A stretch of DNA of 64,000 nucleotides from Ferrovibrio sp965278975 (GTDB lineage: Bacteria; Pseudomonadota; Alphaproteobacteria; Ferrovibrionales; Ferrovibrionaceae). The DNA lies in contig NZ_OZ257126.1 of assembly GCF_965278975.1 (NCBI RefSeq), forward strand, positions 2,790,001 to 2,854,000. Direction: 5' to 3'. Positions within the stretch are counted from its first letter, which is position 1, and each line of letters begins with the position of its first letter. The notes below the pieces were generated by a model. It did no database searches, had not been told where the DNA came from, and saw only the letters and a list, made by a program, of their open reading frames with translations. Both the position numbers and the translations under genes were made by a program. This document shows positions 34,830-44,104 of this stretch, piece after piece.

Positions 34830-35054
34830 GCTACGGCACCGCAACTCTTGGTATCGGCAGGCCAGTCTCCCGTAAACACGCGCCGCCCGCAACCATGAGC
34901 AAGCCAGTGGCATGCAATGCGCTGCAACCACAGACATTACTTTTTGTTTATGCGCCCCGGGGGCATTAGCCATGGAGAGTTTACGACCCACCATGGGAGT
35001 CTGACAGCAGAGGCGTCAGGAGCGCCGGCAGCGTACAAGGACCGGACCTGAACC

Positions 35055-36662
35055 ATGAGCGAGGCGGTGGCAGGATTGAGGATGGCAGCGGCAGGCACAG
35101 GGGTTGCCGCCGGCTGGCGTCCTGTTGCCACTGCGGCGCTGGGCAGCCTGTTCGAATGGTATGATTTCTATATCTATCTGCTGCTGGCGCCGGTGCTGGC
35201 TGGGCATTTCTTCCCTCTGGGCAGTGAAGCCGCGGCCCTGCTTGCGGTTTTCGCCACCTATCTTTCCGGCCTGCTGACCCGGCCACTTGGCGCGCTGCTG
35301 TTCGGCCCGCTGGCGGATCGTCGCGGCCGCCGTTCCGCTTTTCTGCTGTCGCTGCTGGTATCGGGCCTCGCCACCCTGTTGCTTGGTTTGCTGCCAGGGT
35401 TCGCCAGCATTGGTTGGGCAGCGCCGTTGCTGTTGCTGGCCCTGCGTGCCTTGCAGGGCATCAGCCTGGGCGGTGGCCAAGGCACCGCTATTGCCTATGT
35501 TGCCGAGCAGGCAGCGCAGGCGCAGCGCGGCCAGGCGACCGGCTGGCTGCAGGCAGCGGGCTCGCTGGGCCTGCTGCTTGCGCTGGTGGTACTGAGCGTC
35601 AGCCGCGGCGTTTTCAGCCCCGCTGAATTCGCTGAGCTTGGCTGGCGGCTGCCGTTTCTCGGTGGGGCATTGCTGCTGGCCTTGTTTGCGCTCACCCGCC
35701 TGCGCATGAGCGAATCCACCGTGTTCCAGCGGCTGCAGGCGGAAGGCCGCAATGCCGATGCGCCGCTGCGCGAAAGCCTGTTCCGCTATCCCAACAATCG
35801 CTTGGTGCTGCTGGTGCTGCTGGGGGCCACGGCCGGCCCCGCCGTGGTTTGGTACACAGGCCATATCTATGCGCTGACCTTCCTCACCGAGACGCTGAAA
35901 CTTGATACCGGCACCGCCTATGGCCTGGCGGGCGCAGCATTGCTGCTGGCGGCGCCCGGCTATCTGCTGTTCGGCTGGTTGTCGGATCGCATCGGCCGCT
36001 TGCGCCTCATCATGGCCGGCTGCCTGCTGGCGGCGGTAAGCTATTTCCCGCTGTTCAACGCGCTGAGTCATGCCGCGCATCCAGCCTTGGCCGATTTCCA
36101 GCAGCGCACACCGATTGCCATTGCCGCCGATTGCGGTGCCAATTTCCCGGGGGCCGGCTCGGAGCGCAATACCTGCGATCAGGTGCGCGATTTCCTGCTG
36201 CGCGCCGGCTTGAGTTTCCATAGCCAGCCTGCCTTGCCGGGCCATGCCTTCACGTTGCGCGTCGGCACCCGCGAATTGCACAGCTTCGACCCGCCACGGC
36301 TGCAGGCTGTCTTGCGTGATGGCGGCTATCCAACTGCTGCGGATTCGGCGCGGGTGAATTATCCGCTCACACTGCTGTGGCTGACATTGCTGGCGCTGCT
36401 GGCGGCGATGGTTTTCGCGCCGCTGGCTGCTTTCTTGGCGGAAGCATTTCCGGCACGGCTGCGGGTCTCGTCGCTATCGATGCCGCTACAGCTTGGTTTC
36501 AGCGGTTTCGGCAGTCTGCTGCTGCTGCTGGCGCCGGCCATGGTGTCGGCGTCCGGCAATATTTTCATGGGGCTTTGGTATCCGATTGCTATCGCGGTCA
36601 TGTCGCTTGTCGTTGGTTCGTTGTTCCTCCGCGACAAGTTGGACCGCGACCTTCATGCCTGA
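35055..36662 (+). CDS. MFS transporter (MHS-like) with a long periplasmic insertion
   Basis: This 535-residue proton-coupled carrier of the metabolite:H+ symporter group begins with ALGSLFEWYDFYIYLLLAPV, the family's first-helix signature, and has LFGPLADRRGRR (motif A) and RALQGISLGGGQGTA. Between helices 9/10 and 11 there is an insertion of about 100 residues (from near HAAHPALADFQQRTP to ARVNYPLT) that contains two Cys (DCGANF, NTCDQ) and looks like a small extracytoplasmic domain. It is divergent from the KdpD-like gene. The substrate is not predictable; related carriers move citrate, ketoglutarate or proline. Confidence 0.87.
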   Translation: MSEAVAGLRMAAAGTGVAAGWRPVATAALGSLFEWYDFYIYLLLAPVLAGHFFPLGSEAAALLAVFATYLSGLLTRPLGALLFGPLADRRGRRSAFLLSLLVSGLATLLLGLLPGFASIGWAAPLLLLALRALQGISLGGGQGTAIAYVAEQAAQAQRGQATGWLQAAGSLGLLLALVVLSVSRGVFSPAEFAELGWRLPFLGGALLLALFALTRLRMSESTVFQRLQAEGRNADAPLRESLFRYPNNRLVLLVLLGATAGPAVVWYTGHIYALTFLTETLKLDTGTAYGLAGAALLLAAPGYLLFGWLSDRIGRLRLIMAGCLLAAVSYFPLFNALSHAAHPALADFQQRTPIAIAADCGANFPGAGSERNTCDQVRDFLLRAGLSFHSQPALPGHAFTLRVGTRELHSFDPPRLQAVLRDGGYPTAADSARVNYPLTLLWLTLLALLAAMVFAPLAAFLAEAFPARLRVSSLSMPLQLGFSGFGSLLLLLAPAMVSASGNIFMGLWYPIAIAVMSLVVGSLFLRDKLDRDLHA

Positions 36663-36687
36663 CTGAGCAGTCCTGCCCTGGCATGAG

Positions 36688-36721
36688 CCCGGCCGAACTC
36701 GTTTCGGCCGGGTATTTTTTT
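36688..36721 (+). terminator. Intrinsic terminator after the MFS gene
   Basis: A 10-base-pair stem (CCCGGCCGAA and its complement) encloses CTCGT and is followed by TATTTTTTT. It lies 25 bases after the MFS stop. Confidence 0.92.
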
Positions 36722-36796
36722 GTCCGCAGGGGAAGGCTTGACCATGCCGTGCCACCCTGGCCGATAATGCCGCCAGAATTATCCAGGGAGGCTGGG

Positions 36797-37207
36797 ATGA
36801 CACTGGAAGGTGGCTGCTATTGCGGCAAGCTGCGCTACCGCGCAGAAGGTGAGCCGATGATGAAGGCGCAATGCCATTGCCGCGAATGTCAGTATATCAC
36901 CGGCGGCGCGCCCAACCTGTTCATGCTGATGCCGGCCCAGGGCTTCAGCTACACCAGTGGTGAGCCGAAGCAATTCACCCGTGGCGATCTTGAACAACCG
37001 GTGACGCGGGAATTCTGCGCCGATTGCGGCACGCACCTGATCACGCGCCGCCCCGGCCTGCCGGCGGTGGTGCTGAAGATCGGCACATTGGATGAGCCGG
37101 CGAAGTTTGGCGGACCGAAGCTGGCGATCTACACCATGGATCGCCAGGACTTCCATGTGATCCCGGAACAGATGCCGCAATTCGAAGGGCTGCCGCCGCG
37201 GCGCTAA
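36797..37207 (+). CDS. GFA family (Gfa-like zinc) protein
   Basis: This 136-residue member of the glutathione-dependent formaldehyde-activating (GFA) family has the zinc ligands in CYCGKLRY, QCHCRECQYITGGAP and FCADCGTHLITRR. It has no signal peptide. GGGAGGCTGGG precedes the ATG; a longer form from 36767 is possible. Formaldehyde activity is rarely shown for this large family, so only the fold and zinc binding are safe to state. It is convergent with the Lrp gene, seven bases apart. Confidence 0.88.
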   Translation: MTLEGGCYCGKLRYRAEGEPMMKAQCHCRECQYITGGAPNLFMLMPAQGFSYTSGEPKQFTRGDLEQPVTREFCADCGTHLITRRPGLPAVVLKIGTLDEPAKFGGPKLAIYTMDRQDFHVIPEQMPQFEGLPPRR

Positions 37208-37213
37208 ACTACC

Positions 37214-37711
37214 TCAATCGACCGTGGCGTCGTCGTTGGGCATATCCACCGGCACGCCCGGTTCGCTTTTGGAGCAGCGGATGGTCAGCGCGGTTTTCAC
37301 ATGCGCCACATTCGTCAGCGCCGTGAGTTCCTTGGTCAGGAAGGTCTGGTAGGCATCCCAGTCCCGCGCCACTACCTTGAGGATGAAGTCATTCTCGCCG
37401 GCCAGCATGTGACATTCGCGCACCTGGGCCCAGCCGGCCACGGTCTGCTCGAAAGCCACCAGGTCATGTTCGGCCTGGCTGTTCAGGCCCACCATGGCAA
37501 ATACGGTCACGCCATAGCCCAGCAGCTGGGCATTCAGGTCCGCATGGTAGCCCTTGATGTAGCCAGCCTCTTCCAGCGCCCGCACTCGCCGCAGACAGGG
37601 CGGGGCGGATATCCCCACCCGCTGTGCCAGTTCTACGTTGGTCATGCGGCCATCGGCCTGCAGATCGGCAAGGATCTTGCGGTCGATCTGATCGAGCTTA
37701 ACTTTTTGCAT
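37214..37711 (-). CDS. Lrp/AsnC family transcriptional regulator
   Basis: This 165-residue protein has a winged HTH (LDQIDRKILADLQADGRMTNVELAQRVGISAPPCLRRVRALEEAGYIKGY) and a C-terminal RAM ligand-binding domain (VFAMVGLNSQ, ECHMLAGENDFILKVVARDWDAYQTFL). ATG 37711 with an AGGA upstream is preferred to the longer frame from 37741. An AATAATATTAT stretch just upstream may be its autoregulatory site. The effector is probably an amino acid. Confidence 0.92.
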   Translation of the reverse strand: MQKVKLDQIDRKILADLQADGRMTNVELAQRVGISAPPCLRRVRALEEAGYIKGYHADLNAQLLGYGVTVFAMVGLNSQAEHDLVAFEQTVAGWAQVRECHMLAGENDFILKVVARDWDAYQTFLTKELTALTNVAHVKTALTIRCSKSEPGVPVDMPNDDATVD

Positions 37712-37868
37712 AAAAAATCCTACTGGCGCCCCGTTACGCAATAATATTATACAAAGCCCGCCTGTTCCAAGGGTGCAGACAGGGAAAAAACGAGGCCGAA
37801 GCGATTTATGTGCAGCGGTCGCGGTGCTACCGTCCCGCGCACGGTTTCAAGCAAAGGCCCAGGCCCGC

Positions 37869-39875
37869 ATGGCGCTCAAATTCGAGACGTTTTCCAACCA
37901 GGACGCCCGTGGCGGCTGGCGTCCGGGCAACAATTTCGGTGGGCATAGCCTGTTCAAGGCTTTAGGGCATCCCCGCACCATGGCGCAGGGGCGGGAACTT
38001 GCCGCCAGCCTGGCCAGGTTCCAGCGCCTGGTGGTCTACGATCCGGAACCTTCGCCGGCCTCTGAGCATTTCGATGCCTTCTTCCCGATTCCGCGCCCGA
38101 ACCTGGCCGCCGTGCTGGTCCAGCGCATCGAGGATATCGGCCAGAACCGCCTGGGGCTGACCACCCGGCCGGTGACGGATATCAGGGCGTTGCAGCCCGA
38201 TGCCGTGCTGATCACGGCTTTTGACGCCCAGTTGCTGGCCAAGCAGATCGAGCGCCTGCTGCCACCCGGCTGCGCGGTGCTGACCCTGGATGCCATGCGG
38301 CTGCCCGATAGCTGGCTCAGCAACCGTGGCCGCTATCTCGACCCGATCAATTTCGCCACCAATTTTGCCTTCATGCGTGATGAAGCCGCCGGCCCCGGCA
38401 ATGGCGGCGACGGCCTGCATACCAAGGTGGTGACGGCGAATTACTGGACCGGCTATGGCGCCGAGGCGCCGGCTTTGTGGTGTTGCCTGTTCGGCAGCGA
38501 TGGCCGCGTGCTGGTGGAATGGACCGAGGAGAATCTCGGCGGCGCCTTCCATTCCATCGCCATCGACAGCCGCGAAGTGCGGCAGCGTTTCGGCCTGGGC
38601 GATTTCGCCGGCTCGCTGTTCCTGCATGCGCTACGCGTGAAGGGCCACGACGTGGTGAAATACGCGCTGGACAGTTTCTCCGATTCCGGCGCGCAGCTTT
38701 CCTGCACCCATGATGCCAATGCCTGGCCGGCGGATCTCTATGCCGGCGTGCCGGCGCCGAAGGATGGCGAGAAATTGCTGCTCTGGGTGCAGAACAGCCA
38801 TCCGCTGACGATTCCCGCCGGCGCCATCGGTGCCAACCTGATGGGGGCACAGGCGATCTCCTGGTTCGATCAGGAAGTGCCGCCGTTCGGTACCGTGGCC
38901 GTCGATCTTGGCGCGCTGTTGCCTGAGGCACGTTTCCCGGATCAGATCGAAATCCAGGCCGGGCGCTATTTCGTGCGGCCGCGCTACGAAATCGTCCAGG
39001 GTGAGGGCAGCACCAAGCCGGGCCGCCGGCGCATTGCCCATGCCAATGTGGAGCGTATCGACCTCAAGCCGGACCCGAATCTGCCGAAGCTGACCGGCCT
39101 GATCGGCAAGGGCTACATCATGCCGCTGCCGGTGCTGCCGGTGGCGGAATGGCGCTCGGTCACCCTGCCGACGCCGATGTCGACGGCACAGAACGAACTG
39201 CCGTTGCGCGTCGCCCTGGTGGATGCCTCCGGCGAAACCGTGGCAGAGGAGTATCTCGGCCGCCTGGCGCGGCGCGACTCGCGGCCCGCCGATATCGATG
39301 GCTGGATCAAGTCGGCCGGTGCCAGGCTTGGCTCCGGTTACGGCCATGTGGAATACCTCTACGATTTCCGCGAAGGCGGCGAAGGCGATGGCTGGCTGCA
39401 TGCGCTGGGCCTGTATGAACAGCGCGACTCAGGGCATCAGGCCGAAACCATCTTCGGCGCGCATATCTATAATATGCCGATCACCTATCGCGACGAGCCG
39501 CAGAGCTACACCCACCGCCCGCCGGGATTGACCACGCGGCTGTTCCTGCGGCTGGGCGATGCCCCCTTCGACTCGATCTGCCACCTGATCTACCCGGCCT
39601 CGCTGCCGGCGGACAGCTATGGCCCGGGCGCTTCCGAGACCAAACTGACGCTGTTTGATGGCCAATACCGCCCGGTAGCGGAGCGCGACATTGCCATTCC
39701 CCATGGCGGCTCCTATTTCTTCAAGGTATCGGCGCTGTTCGGCGACGATCTGCGCCAGCGCGCCGGCTCCGGCGCCTGGGTCCAGATTCGTGATGTCACC
39801 TGCCGGCTGTTCGGCTTCCATGGCCTGCAACATGGCCGGCAGAGTTTCTGCCTGGATCACATGTTCGGCTTCTGA
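37869..39875 (+). CDS. Large conserved-looking hypothetical protein
   Basis: This protein of 668 residues has no signal peptide, no clear membrane helix and no catalytic motif I recognise. It begins MALKFETFSNQDARGGWRPGNN. Features are a Rossmann-like stretch near IRALQPDAVLITAFDAQLLAKQIERLLPPGCAVLTLDAM, a Trp- and Cys-rich NYWTGYGAEAPALWCCLFGSDG, Gly/Pro-rich beta-type segments, and several HIYNMPITYRDEPQSYTH-like aromatic loops. The codon use looks like that of its neighbours, so it is a real gene. It ends 31 bases before trxB and may be co-transcribed with it. Confidence 0.75.
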   Translation: MALKFETFSNQDARGGWRPGNNFGGHSLFKALGHPRTMAQGRELAASLARFQRLVVYDPEPSPASEHFDAFFPIPRPNLAAVLVQRIEDIGQNRLGLTTRPVTDIRALQPDAVLITAFDAQLLAKQIERLLPPGCAVLTLDAMRLPDSWLSNRGRYLDPINFATNFAFMRDEAAGPGNGGDGLHTKVVTANYWTGYGAEAPALWCCLFGSDGRVLVEWTEENLGGAFHSIAIDSREVRQRFGLGDFAGSLFLHALRVKGHDVVKYALDSFSDSGAQLSCTHDANAWPADLYAGVPAPKDGEKLLLWVQNSHPLTIPAGAIGANLMGAQAISWFDQEVPPFGTVAVDLGALLPEARFPDQIEIQAGRYFVRPRYEIVQGEGSTKPGRRRIAHANVERIDLKPDPNLPKLTGLIGKGYIMPLPVLPVAEWRSVTLPTPMSTAQNELPLRVALVDASGETVAEEYLGRLARRDSRPADIDGWIKSAGARLGSGYGHVEYLYDFREGGEGDGWLHALGLYEQRDSGHQAETIFGAHIYNMPITYRDEPQSYTHRPPGLTTRLFLRLGDAPFDSICHLIYPASLPADSYGPGASETKLTLFDGQYRPVAERDIAIPHGGSYFFKVSALFGDDLRQRAGSGAWVQIRDVTCRLFGFHGLQHGRQSFCLDHMFGF

Positions 39876-39906
39876 GGCGCGGCGAGAGAGATAAGAGAGT
39901 AGAGAA

Positions 39907-40875
39907 ATGGCACAGACCTTCAGCACCAAAGTCCTGATCCTCGGTTCCGGCCCGGCCGGCGCCACCGCCGCGATCTATGCCGCGCGCGCTTCGCTGAAGC
40001 CGATCATGGTGCATGGCCTGCAGCCCGGCGGTCAGCTCACCATCACCACCGATGTGGAGAATTACCCCGGCTTTGCCGAGGTGATCCAGGGCCCCTGGCT
40101 GATGGAGCAGATGGAAGCCCAGGCCAAGCATGTCGGCACCGAGATCATCCACGACATCATCACCGAGATTGATCTTTCCAAGCGGCCTTTCGTTGCCAAG
40201 GGTGACTCTGGCGATACCTATGTTGCCGAGGCGCTGATCATCGCCACGGGTGCCCAGGCGCGCTGGCTCGGCCTGCCGAGCGAGCAGGCCTTCCAGGGCT
40301 TCGGCGTTTCCGCCTGCGCCACCTGCGACGGCTTCTTCTTCCGGGGCAAGAAGGTGGTGGTGGTCGGTGGCGGCAATACCGCCGTGGAAGAGGCGCTCTA
40401 TCTCACCAACCATGCGTCGGAAGTTACCGTGGTACATCGCCGCGACGGTTTCCGGGCCGAGAAGATCCTGCAGGACCGCCTCTTCGCCAACCCGAAGATC
40501 AAGGTGGTGTGGGATAGCGTGATCGACGAGATCCTGGGCGGCGAGGAGCCGAAGGGCGTCAATGCCGTGCGGCTGAAGAATGTGAAGACCGGCGCGGTGC
40601 AGACCCTGGCGACCGATGGTGTGTTCATCGCCATCGGCCATACGCCGAACACTACGTTGTTCCAGGGACAGCTGCCGCTGGATGCGGATGGTTATCTCAC
40701 CACCAAGCCGGGTACGACGCAGACGGCGATTCCCGGCGTCTTCGCGGCTGGCGACGTACAGGATAAAATCTACCGCCAGGCGGTGACGGCGGCTGGTACC
40801 GGTTGCATGGCGGCGCTGGAAGCGGAAAAATTCGTGGCGGGTCATTCGCACCACGCGGCCGAAGCGGCCGATTAG
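39907..40875 (+). CDS. trxB: Thioredoxin reductase
   Basis: This 322-residue flavoenzyme reduces thioredoxin with NADPH. It shows FAD-binding GSGPAGATAAIYAARA, the redox-active CATC in SACATCDGFFF, the NADPH motif VVGGGNTAVEEALYL with HRRDGFRA after it, and the C-terminal FAD contact GVFAAGDVQDKIYRQAVTAAGTGCMAA. It is followed 33 bases later by a LysR gene, a neighbourhood typical of alphaproteobacteria. Confidence 0.96.
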   Translation: MAQTFSTKVLILGSGPAGATAAIYAARASLKPIMVHGLQPGGQLTITTDVENYPGFAEVIQGPWLMEQMEAQAKHVGTEIIHDIITEIDLSKRPFVAKGDSGDTYVAEALIIATGAQARWLGLPSEQAFQGFGVSACATCDGFFFRGKKVVVVGGGNTAVEEALYLTNHASEVTVVHRRDGFRAEKILQDRLFANPKIKVVWDSVIDEILGGEEPKGVNAVRLKNVKTGAVQTLATDGVFIAIGHTPNTTLFQGQLPLDADGYLTTKPGTTQTAIPGVFAAGDVQDKIYRQAVTAAGTGCMAALEAEKFVAGHSHHAAEAAD

Positions 40876-40908
40876 AACCCCCAGCACGGGGGAGGGGGCA
40901 ACAGAACG

Positions 40909-41805
40909 ATGTCGGCGCTGGACTGGGACAAGCTGCGCATTTTCCATGCCGTGGCCGAGGCTGGCAGCCTGACCCATGCCGGCGAGCAGCTTGGCCTGTC
41001 GCAATCGGCAGTGAGCCGCCAGATCGGCGCGCTGGAAACCCAGCTCAACACCACACTGTTTCACCGCCATGCCCGTGGCCTGATCCTTACCGAACAGGGT
41101 GAACTGCTCTACCGCACCGCGCGCGATATCTTCTCGCGCCTGGCGGTGGCGGAAGCGATGATCGCCGACAGCAAGGACAAGCCGTCTGGCGACCTGCGCG
41201 TCACCTCCACCGTCACCTTCGGCACCGTCTGGCTGGCGCCACGGCTGAAGGAGTTCATGGATCTCTATCCGGATATCCGCATCTCCCTGCTGGTGGATGA
41301 CCACGAGCTGGATCTTTCGATGCGTGAGGCCGATGTGGCGATCCGCATGTGGAAGCCGACGCAGTCTGATCTGGTACAGCGCAAGCTGCTCACCGTGCAC
41401 AACCACATCTACGCCTCGGTGGATTATGTGACCCGCCACGGCGCGCCGCAGACCGTGGCCGATCTGGATCGCCACCGCATCATCGTTTATGGCGAGGAAG
41501 CACCGGCGCATTTCAATAATCTGAATTGGCTGCTCAACGCCGGTGAGCCGGCCCGGCCGCGTGAGCCGGTATTGTCGATCAACAATGTCTATGGCGTGCT
41601 GCAGGCGGTGGCCAGCGGACTTGGCATCGCCGCGATGCCGGACTACCTGGTGCAGAATAACCCGCGCGTTGTTCGCGTGCTGCCGAATGTCGATGGCCCT
41701 GCCTTCGATACCTATCTTGTCTATCCAGAAGAATTGCGCGCCACCAAGCGCCTCGCCGTGTTCCGGGATTTCCTGCTTCGCAAAGTCGCCGATTGGCAGT
41801 ATTGA
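40909..41805 (+). CDS. LysR family transcriptional regulator (trxB-linked)
   Basis: This 298-residue regulator has an N-terminal winged HTH (LRIFHAVAEAGSLTHAGEQLGLSQSAVSRQIGALETQLNTTLFHR) and a type 2 periplasmic-binding-like effector domain (about 92-295). The Cys content of the effector region is low, so peroxide sensing as in OxyR is unlikely. GGGGGAGGGGGCAAC supports the start. It lies behind trxB and directly before a membrane kinase; LysR genes in this position are common but their targets are not well established. Confidence 0.92.
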   Translation: MSALDWDKLRIFHAVAEAGSLTHAGEQLGLSQSAVSRQIGALETQLNTTLFHRHARGLILTEQGELLYRTARDIFSRLAVAEAMIADSKDKPSGDLRVTSTVTFGTVWLAPRLKEFMDLYPDIRISLLVDDHELDLSMREADVAIRMWKPTQSDLVQRKLLTVHNHIYASVDYVTRHGAPQTVADLDRHRIIVYGEEAPAHFNNLNWLLNAGEPARPREPVLSINNVYGVLQAVASGLGIAAMPDYLVQNNPRVVRVLPNVDGPAFDTYLVYPEELRATKRLAVFRDFLLRKVADWQY

Positions 41806-41813
41806 AGTCGCCT

Positions 41814-44024
41814 ATGCGATCCCAGTCGGACCAGGTTATCCCGCGCCTGAATGAGTTGCTGGTGCAGGTGCGCCGGCCACTCGACATGGTGGCGCAAGGG
41901 CTGGTCGCCTTCCTGGTCACCCAACTGCTGCGCGATCATGTCGAGGCGCTGTGGCGCTACAGCTATTTCATCGGCATCGTGCTGGTGCTGCTGCTGCAAT
42001 TCCTGCTGCATGCCCGTTTCCGTCTCGATCATCGCCGCCGTGAGTTCCAGCATGCGGTGAACTGGCGCCGGCTGTTTGGTGCCGCCTATTGCCTGAACGG
42101 TCTGCTGCTCGGCGGCATCCTGGTGGCCACGCTGATCGCGCCGCGCACCGAAGAGACCATGCTGGCGCTGCTCTGCATCATGGGCATGGTGGTGTCCGGC
42201 ACCCTCACTGTGGCGGCGCATCTGCCGTTGTCGGGCCTGGTCGTGCTGCCGGCGCTGCTGCCGTCCATCCTGCTGATGGCCTGGCGCGGCGACCGTGCCA
42301 GCCTGATCCTGGCCCTGGTCGGCGTGGTGCTGCTGGTGCTGCTGGGGGGCTTTGCCTGGCGGCTCAACCGCTATTTCTCGCGCGGTGCCCTTCTGGTCGG
42401 CCGGCTGCGGGTCATGCTCCGCGAACGCGACCGCGCCAGCATCGCGGCCCAGGAAACCGAAAGCCGCTTGCGTTCGATCCTCGATACCGCGCCATTCCCC
42501 ATCGTGGTGGTGCGGCGCCGCGATGGCGGCTTCCTCTATTCCAACCGCCCGGCGGCGGAATTGTTCGGCATCGCGGTGGGTGTCGAGGCGATCCGCTCGC
42601 GGCTCGACCCGGCGCATCACAAGCGCATCTTCGGCGGCGGCGAGACCAATCAGGAATTCCAGCTCATCACCGCGCGCGGCACGGTGATCTGGGCCACCAT
42701 GGCGGCGGTGCCGATGCGCTATGCGGAAGAGGAATCCGCCCTGGTGGTGGTGAACGACATCACCGCGCGGCGCACCTCGGAAGTGAAGCTGCGCGAGGTT
42801 GAGCAGCGCCTGCTCGATGCCGTGAGCGCGGTTCCTGATGGCGTGGCATTGTTCGGGCCGGATCAGCGACTGCTGATCTGCAACCATGCCTATGCCGGCA
42901 TCATCGGCTTGGCGCCAGAGGCGGCGCGCGGCCTGAGCCATGTCGATGTCTGTGCCGCTTCGGTACGTGCCCGGCCGCTGCCTGCCGAGGCCGGCGTGCA
43001 GACCGATTATGGCGCCTGGACCGCCGAGCGCATCCGCATCTTCCATGCGGCGCGTGGCGAGCCGCATATCTTCTACGATACCCGCGACCGCCGCTGGCTG
43101 CAGATTCGCGACTTCCGCCTCAGCGATGGCGGCACGGCGTCGCTGATCACCGATATCACCGAGTTGAAGCAGCACGAGCGCGAGCTGCATGCTGCCAATG
43201 AAAGCCTGGCCAAGCAGGCGGAGGAACTCGCCACCCGCACCGAGACGCTGGACACGGCGCGGCGTACCGCGATCAAGGCCTTGCAGGAAGCGGAATTCGC
43301 CAACCGCGCCAAGAGCCAGTTCCTGGCGCATATGAGCCACGAACTGCGCACGCCGCTCAATGCCATCATCGGATTTTCCGAGATCATGGCATTGCAGCTG
43401 CTCGGTTCTTCCGGTGTGCCGCAATACGACCGCTATGCCGGGGATATCCTGTCTGCGGGCCGGCACCTGCTGGCGGTGATCGACGACATTCTCGACCTGT
43501 CCAAGGTCGAGGCCGGCAAGATGAAGTTGCATCTCGCCGAAGTTCCCTGGGCCAGGCTGAAGGCCGATTGCATCACCCTGGTCCGCCCGCTGGCCGCCGA
43601 CCGTCTGGTGCAGCTTATCGGGCCGGCCGATTTCGATGAGCTGCCGGTCACCGCCGATGAACGCCTGGCCAAGCAGATGCTGGTGAATTTGCTGACCAAC
43701 GCGGTGAAATACACGCCATCCGGTGGGCGCGTGATCTTCTATCCCGAAATCCGCGAGGATGGCGGTGTCAGTATCATCGTCGAGGATACTGGCGTTGGTA
43801 TGAGCCCGGCGGATATCGGCAAGGCGATGGAGCCATTCGGCCAGGTGGATAGCGCCCTGGTTTCCCAGATGCGCGGCACTGGCCTTGGCCTGCCGCTGGT
43901 TAAGAGTTTGATCGAATTACATAACGGCCGCATCGAGATCGACTCGGAACGTGGTCGTGGCACTTGTGTGAAACTGCATTTTCCGGTTGAACCGGCAGGA
44001 CCTGTCGAACGCCTGACTCTTTAA
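41814..44024 (+). CDS. Membrane sensor histidine kinase with PAS domains
   Basis: This 736-residue kinase has about five to six N-terminal helices (VAQGLVAFLVTQLL, YSYFIGIVLVLLLQFLLHA, LFGAAYCLNGLLLGGILVATLIA, the MLALLCIMGMVVSGTL pair and a final ILALVGVVLLVLLGGF). Two PAS domains follow: LRSILDTAPFPIVVVRRRDGGFLYSN, and LLDAVSAVPDGVALFGPDQRLLICN. The His is H509 in MSHELRTPLNAIIGFSE. HATPase boxes are NLLTNAVKYT, DTGVGM and GTGLGL. The gene starts eight bases after the LysR stop; no receiver gene is adjacent. The sensed signal is unknown. Confidence 0.9.
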   Translation: MRSQSDQVIPRLNELLVQVRRPLDMVAQGLVAFLVTQLLRDHVEALWRYSYFIGIVLVLLLQFLLHARFRLDHRRREFQHAVNWRRLFGAAYCLNGLLLGGILVATLIAPRTEETMLALLCIMGMVVSGTLTVAAHLPLSGLVVLPALLPSILLMAWRGDRASLILALVGVVLLVLLGGFAWRLNRYFSRGALLVGRLRVMLRERDRASIAAQETESRLRSILDTAPFPIVVVRRRDGGFLYSNRPAAELFGIAVGVEAIRSRLDPAHHKRIFGGGETNQEFQLITARGTVIWATMAAVPMRYAEEESALVVVNDITARRTSEVKLREVEQRLLDAVSAVPDGVALFGPDQRLLICNHAYAGIIGLAPEAARGLSHVDVCAASVRARPLPAEAGVQTDYGAWTAERIRIFHAARGEPHIFYDTRDRRWLQIRDFRLSDGGTASLITDITELKQHERELHAANESLAKQAEELATRTETLDTARRTAIKALQEAEFANRAKSQFLAHMSHELRTPLNAIIGFSEIMALQLLGSSGVPQYDRYAGDILSAGRHLLAVIDDILDLSKVEAGKMKLHLAEVPWARLKADCITLVRPLAADRLVQLIGPADFDELPVTADERLAKQMLVNLLTNAVKYTPSGGRVIFYPEIREDGGVSIIVEDTGVGMSPADIGKAMEPFGQVDSALVSQMRGTGLGLPLVKSLIELHNGRIEIDSERGRGTCVKLHFPVEPAGPVERLTL

Positions 44025-44104
44025 CTGTAGTTATGCAGCCGATGCATGGCTGGCCTGACAAATCGACGGATACTCAAATCGCCGTAACGGCATTATATCC
44101 ATCC

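Noticed and set aside
34830..34994. 55 extra N-terminal codons of the KdpD-like kinase
   Set aside because: Arg/Cys-rich, not hydrophobic, and lies in the control region shared with the divergent MFS gene; the family starts just before the DUF4118 helices.
39796..41511. Open frame of 571 codons on the minus strand
   Set aside because: Antisense to trxB and the LysR gene, both certain; no domain is recognisable.
41721..43532. Open frame of 603 codons on the minus strand, Gln/His-rich
   Set aside because: Mirror of the sensor kinase gene; low-complexity composition.
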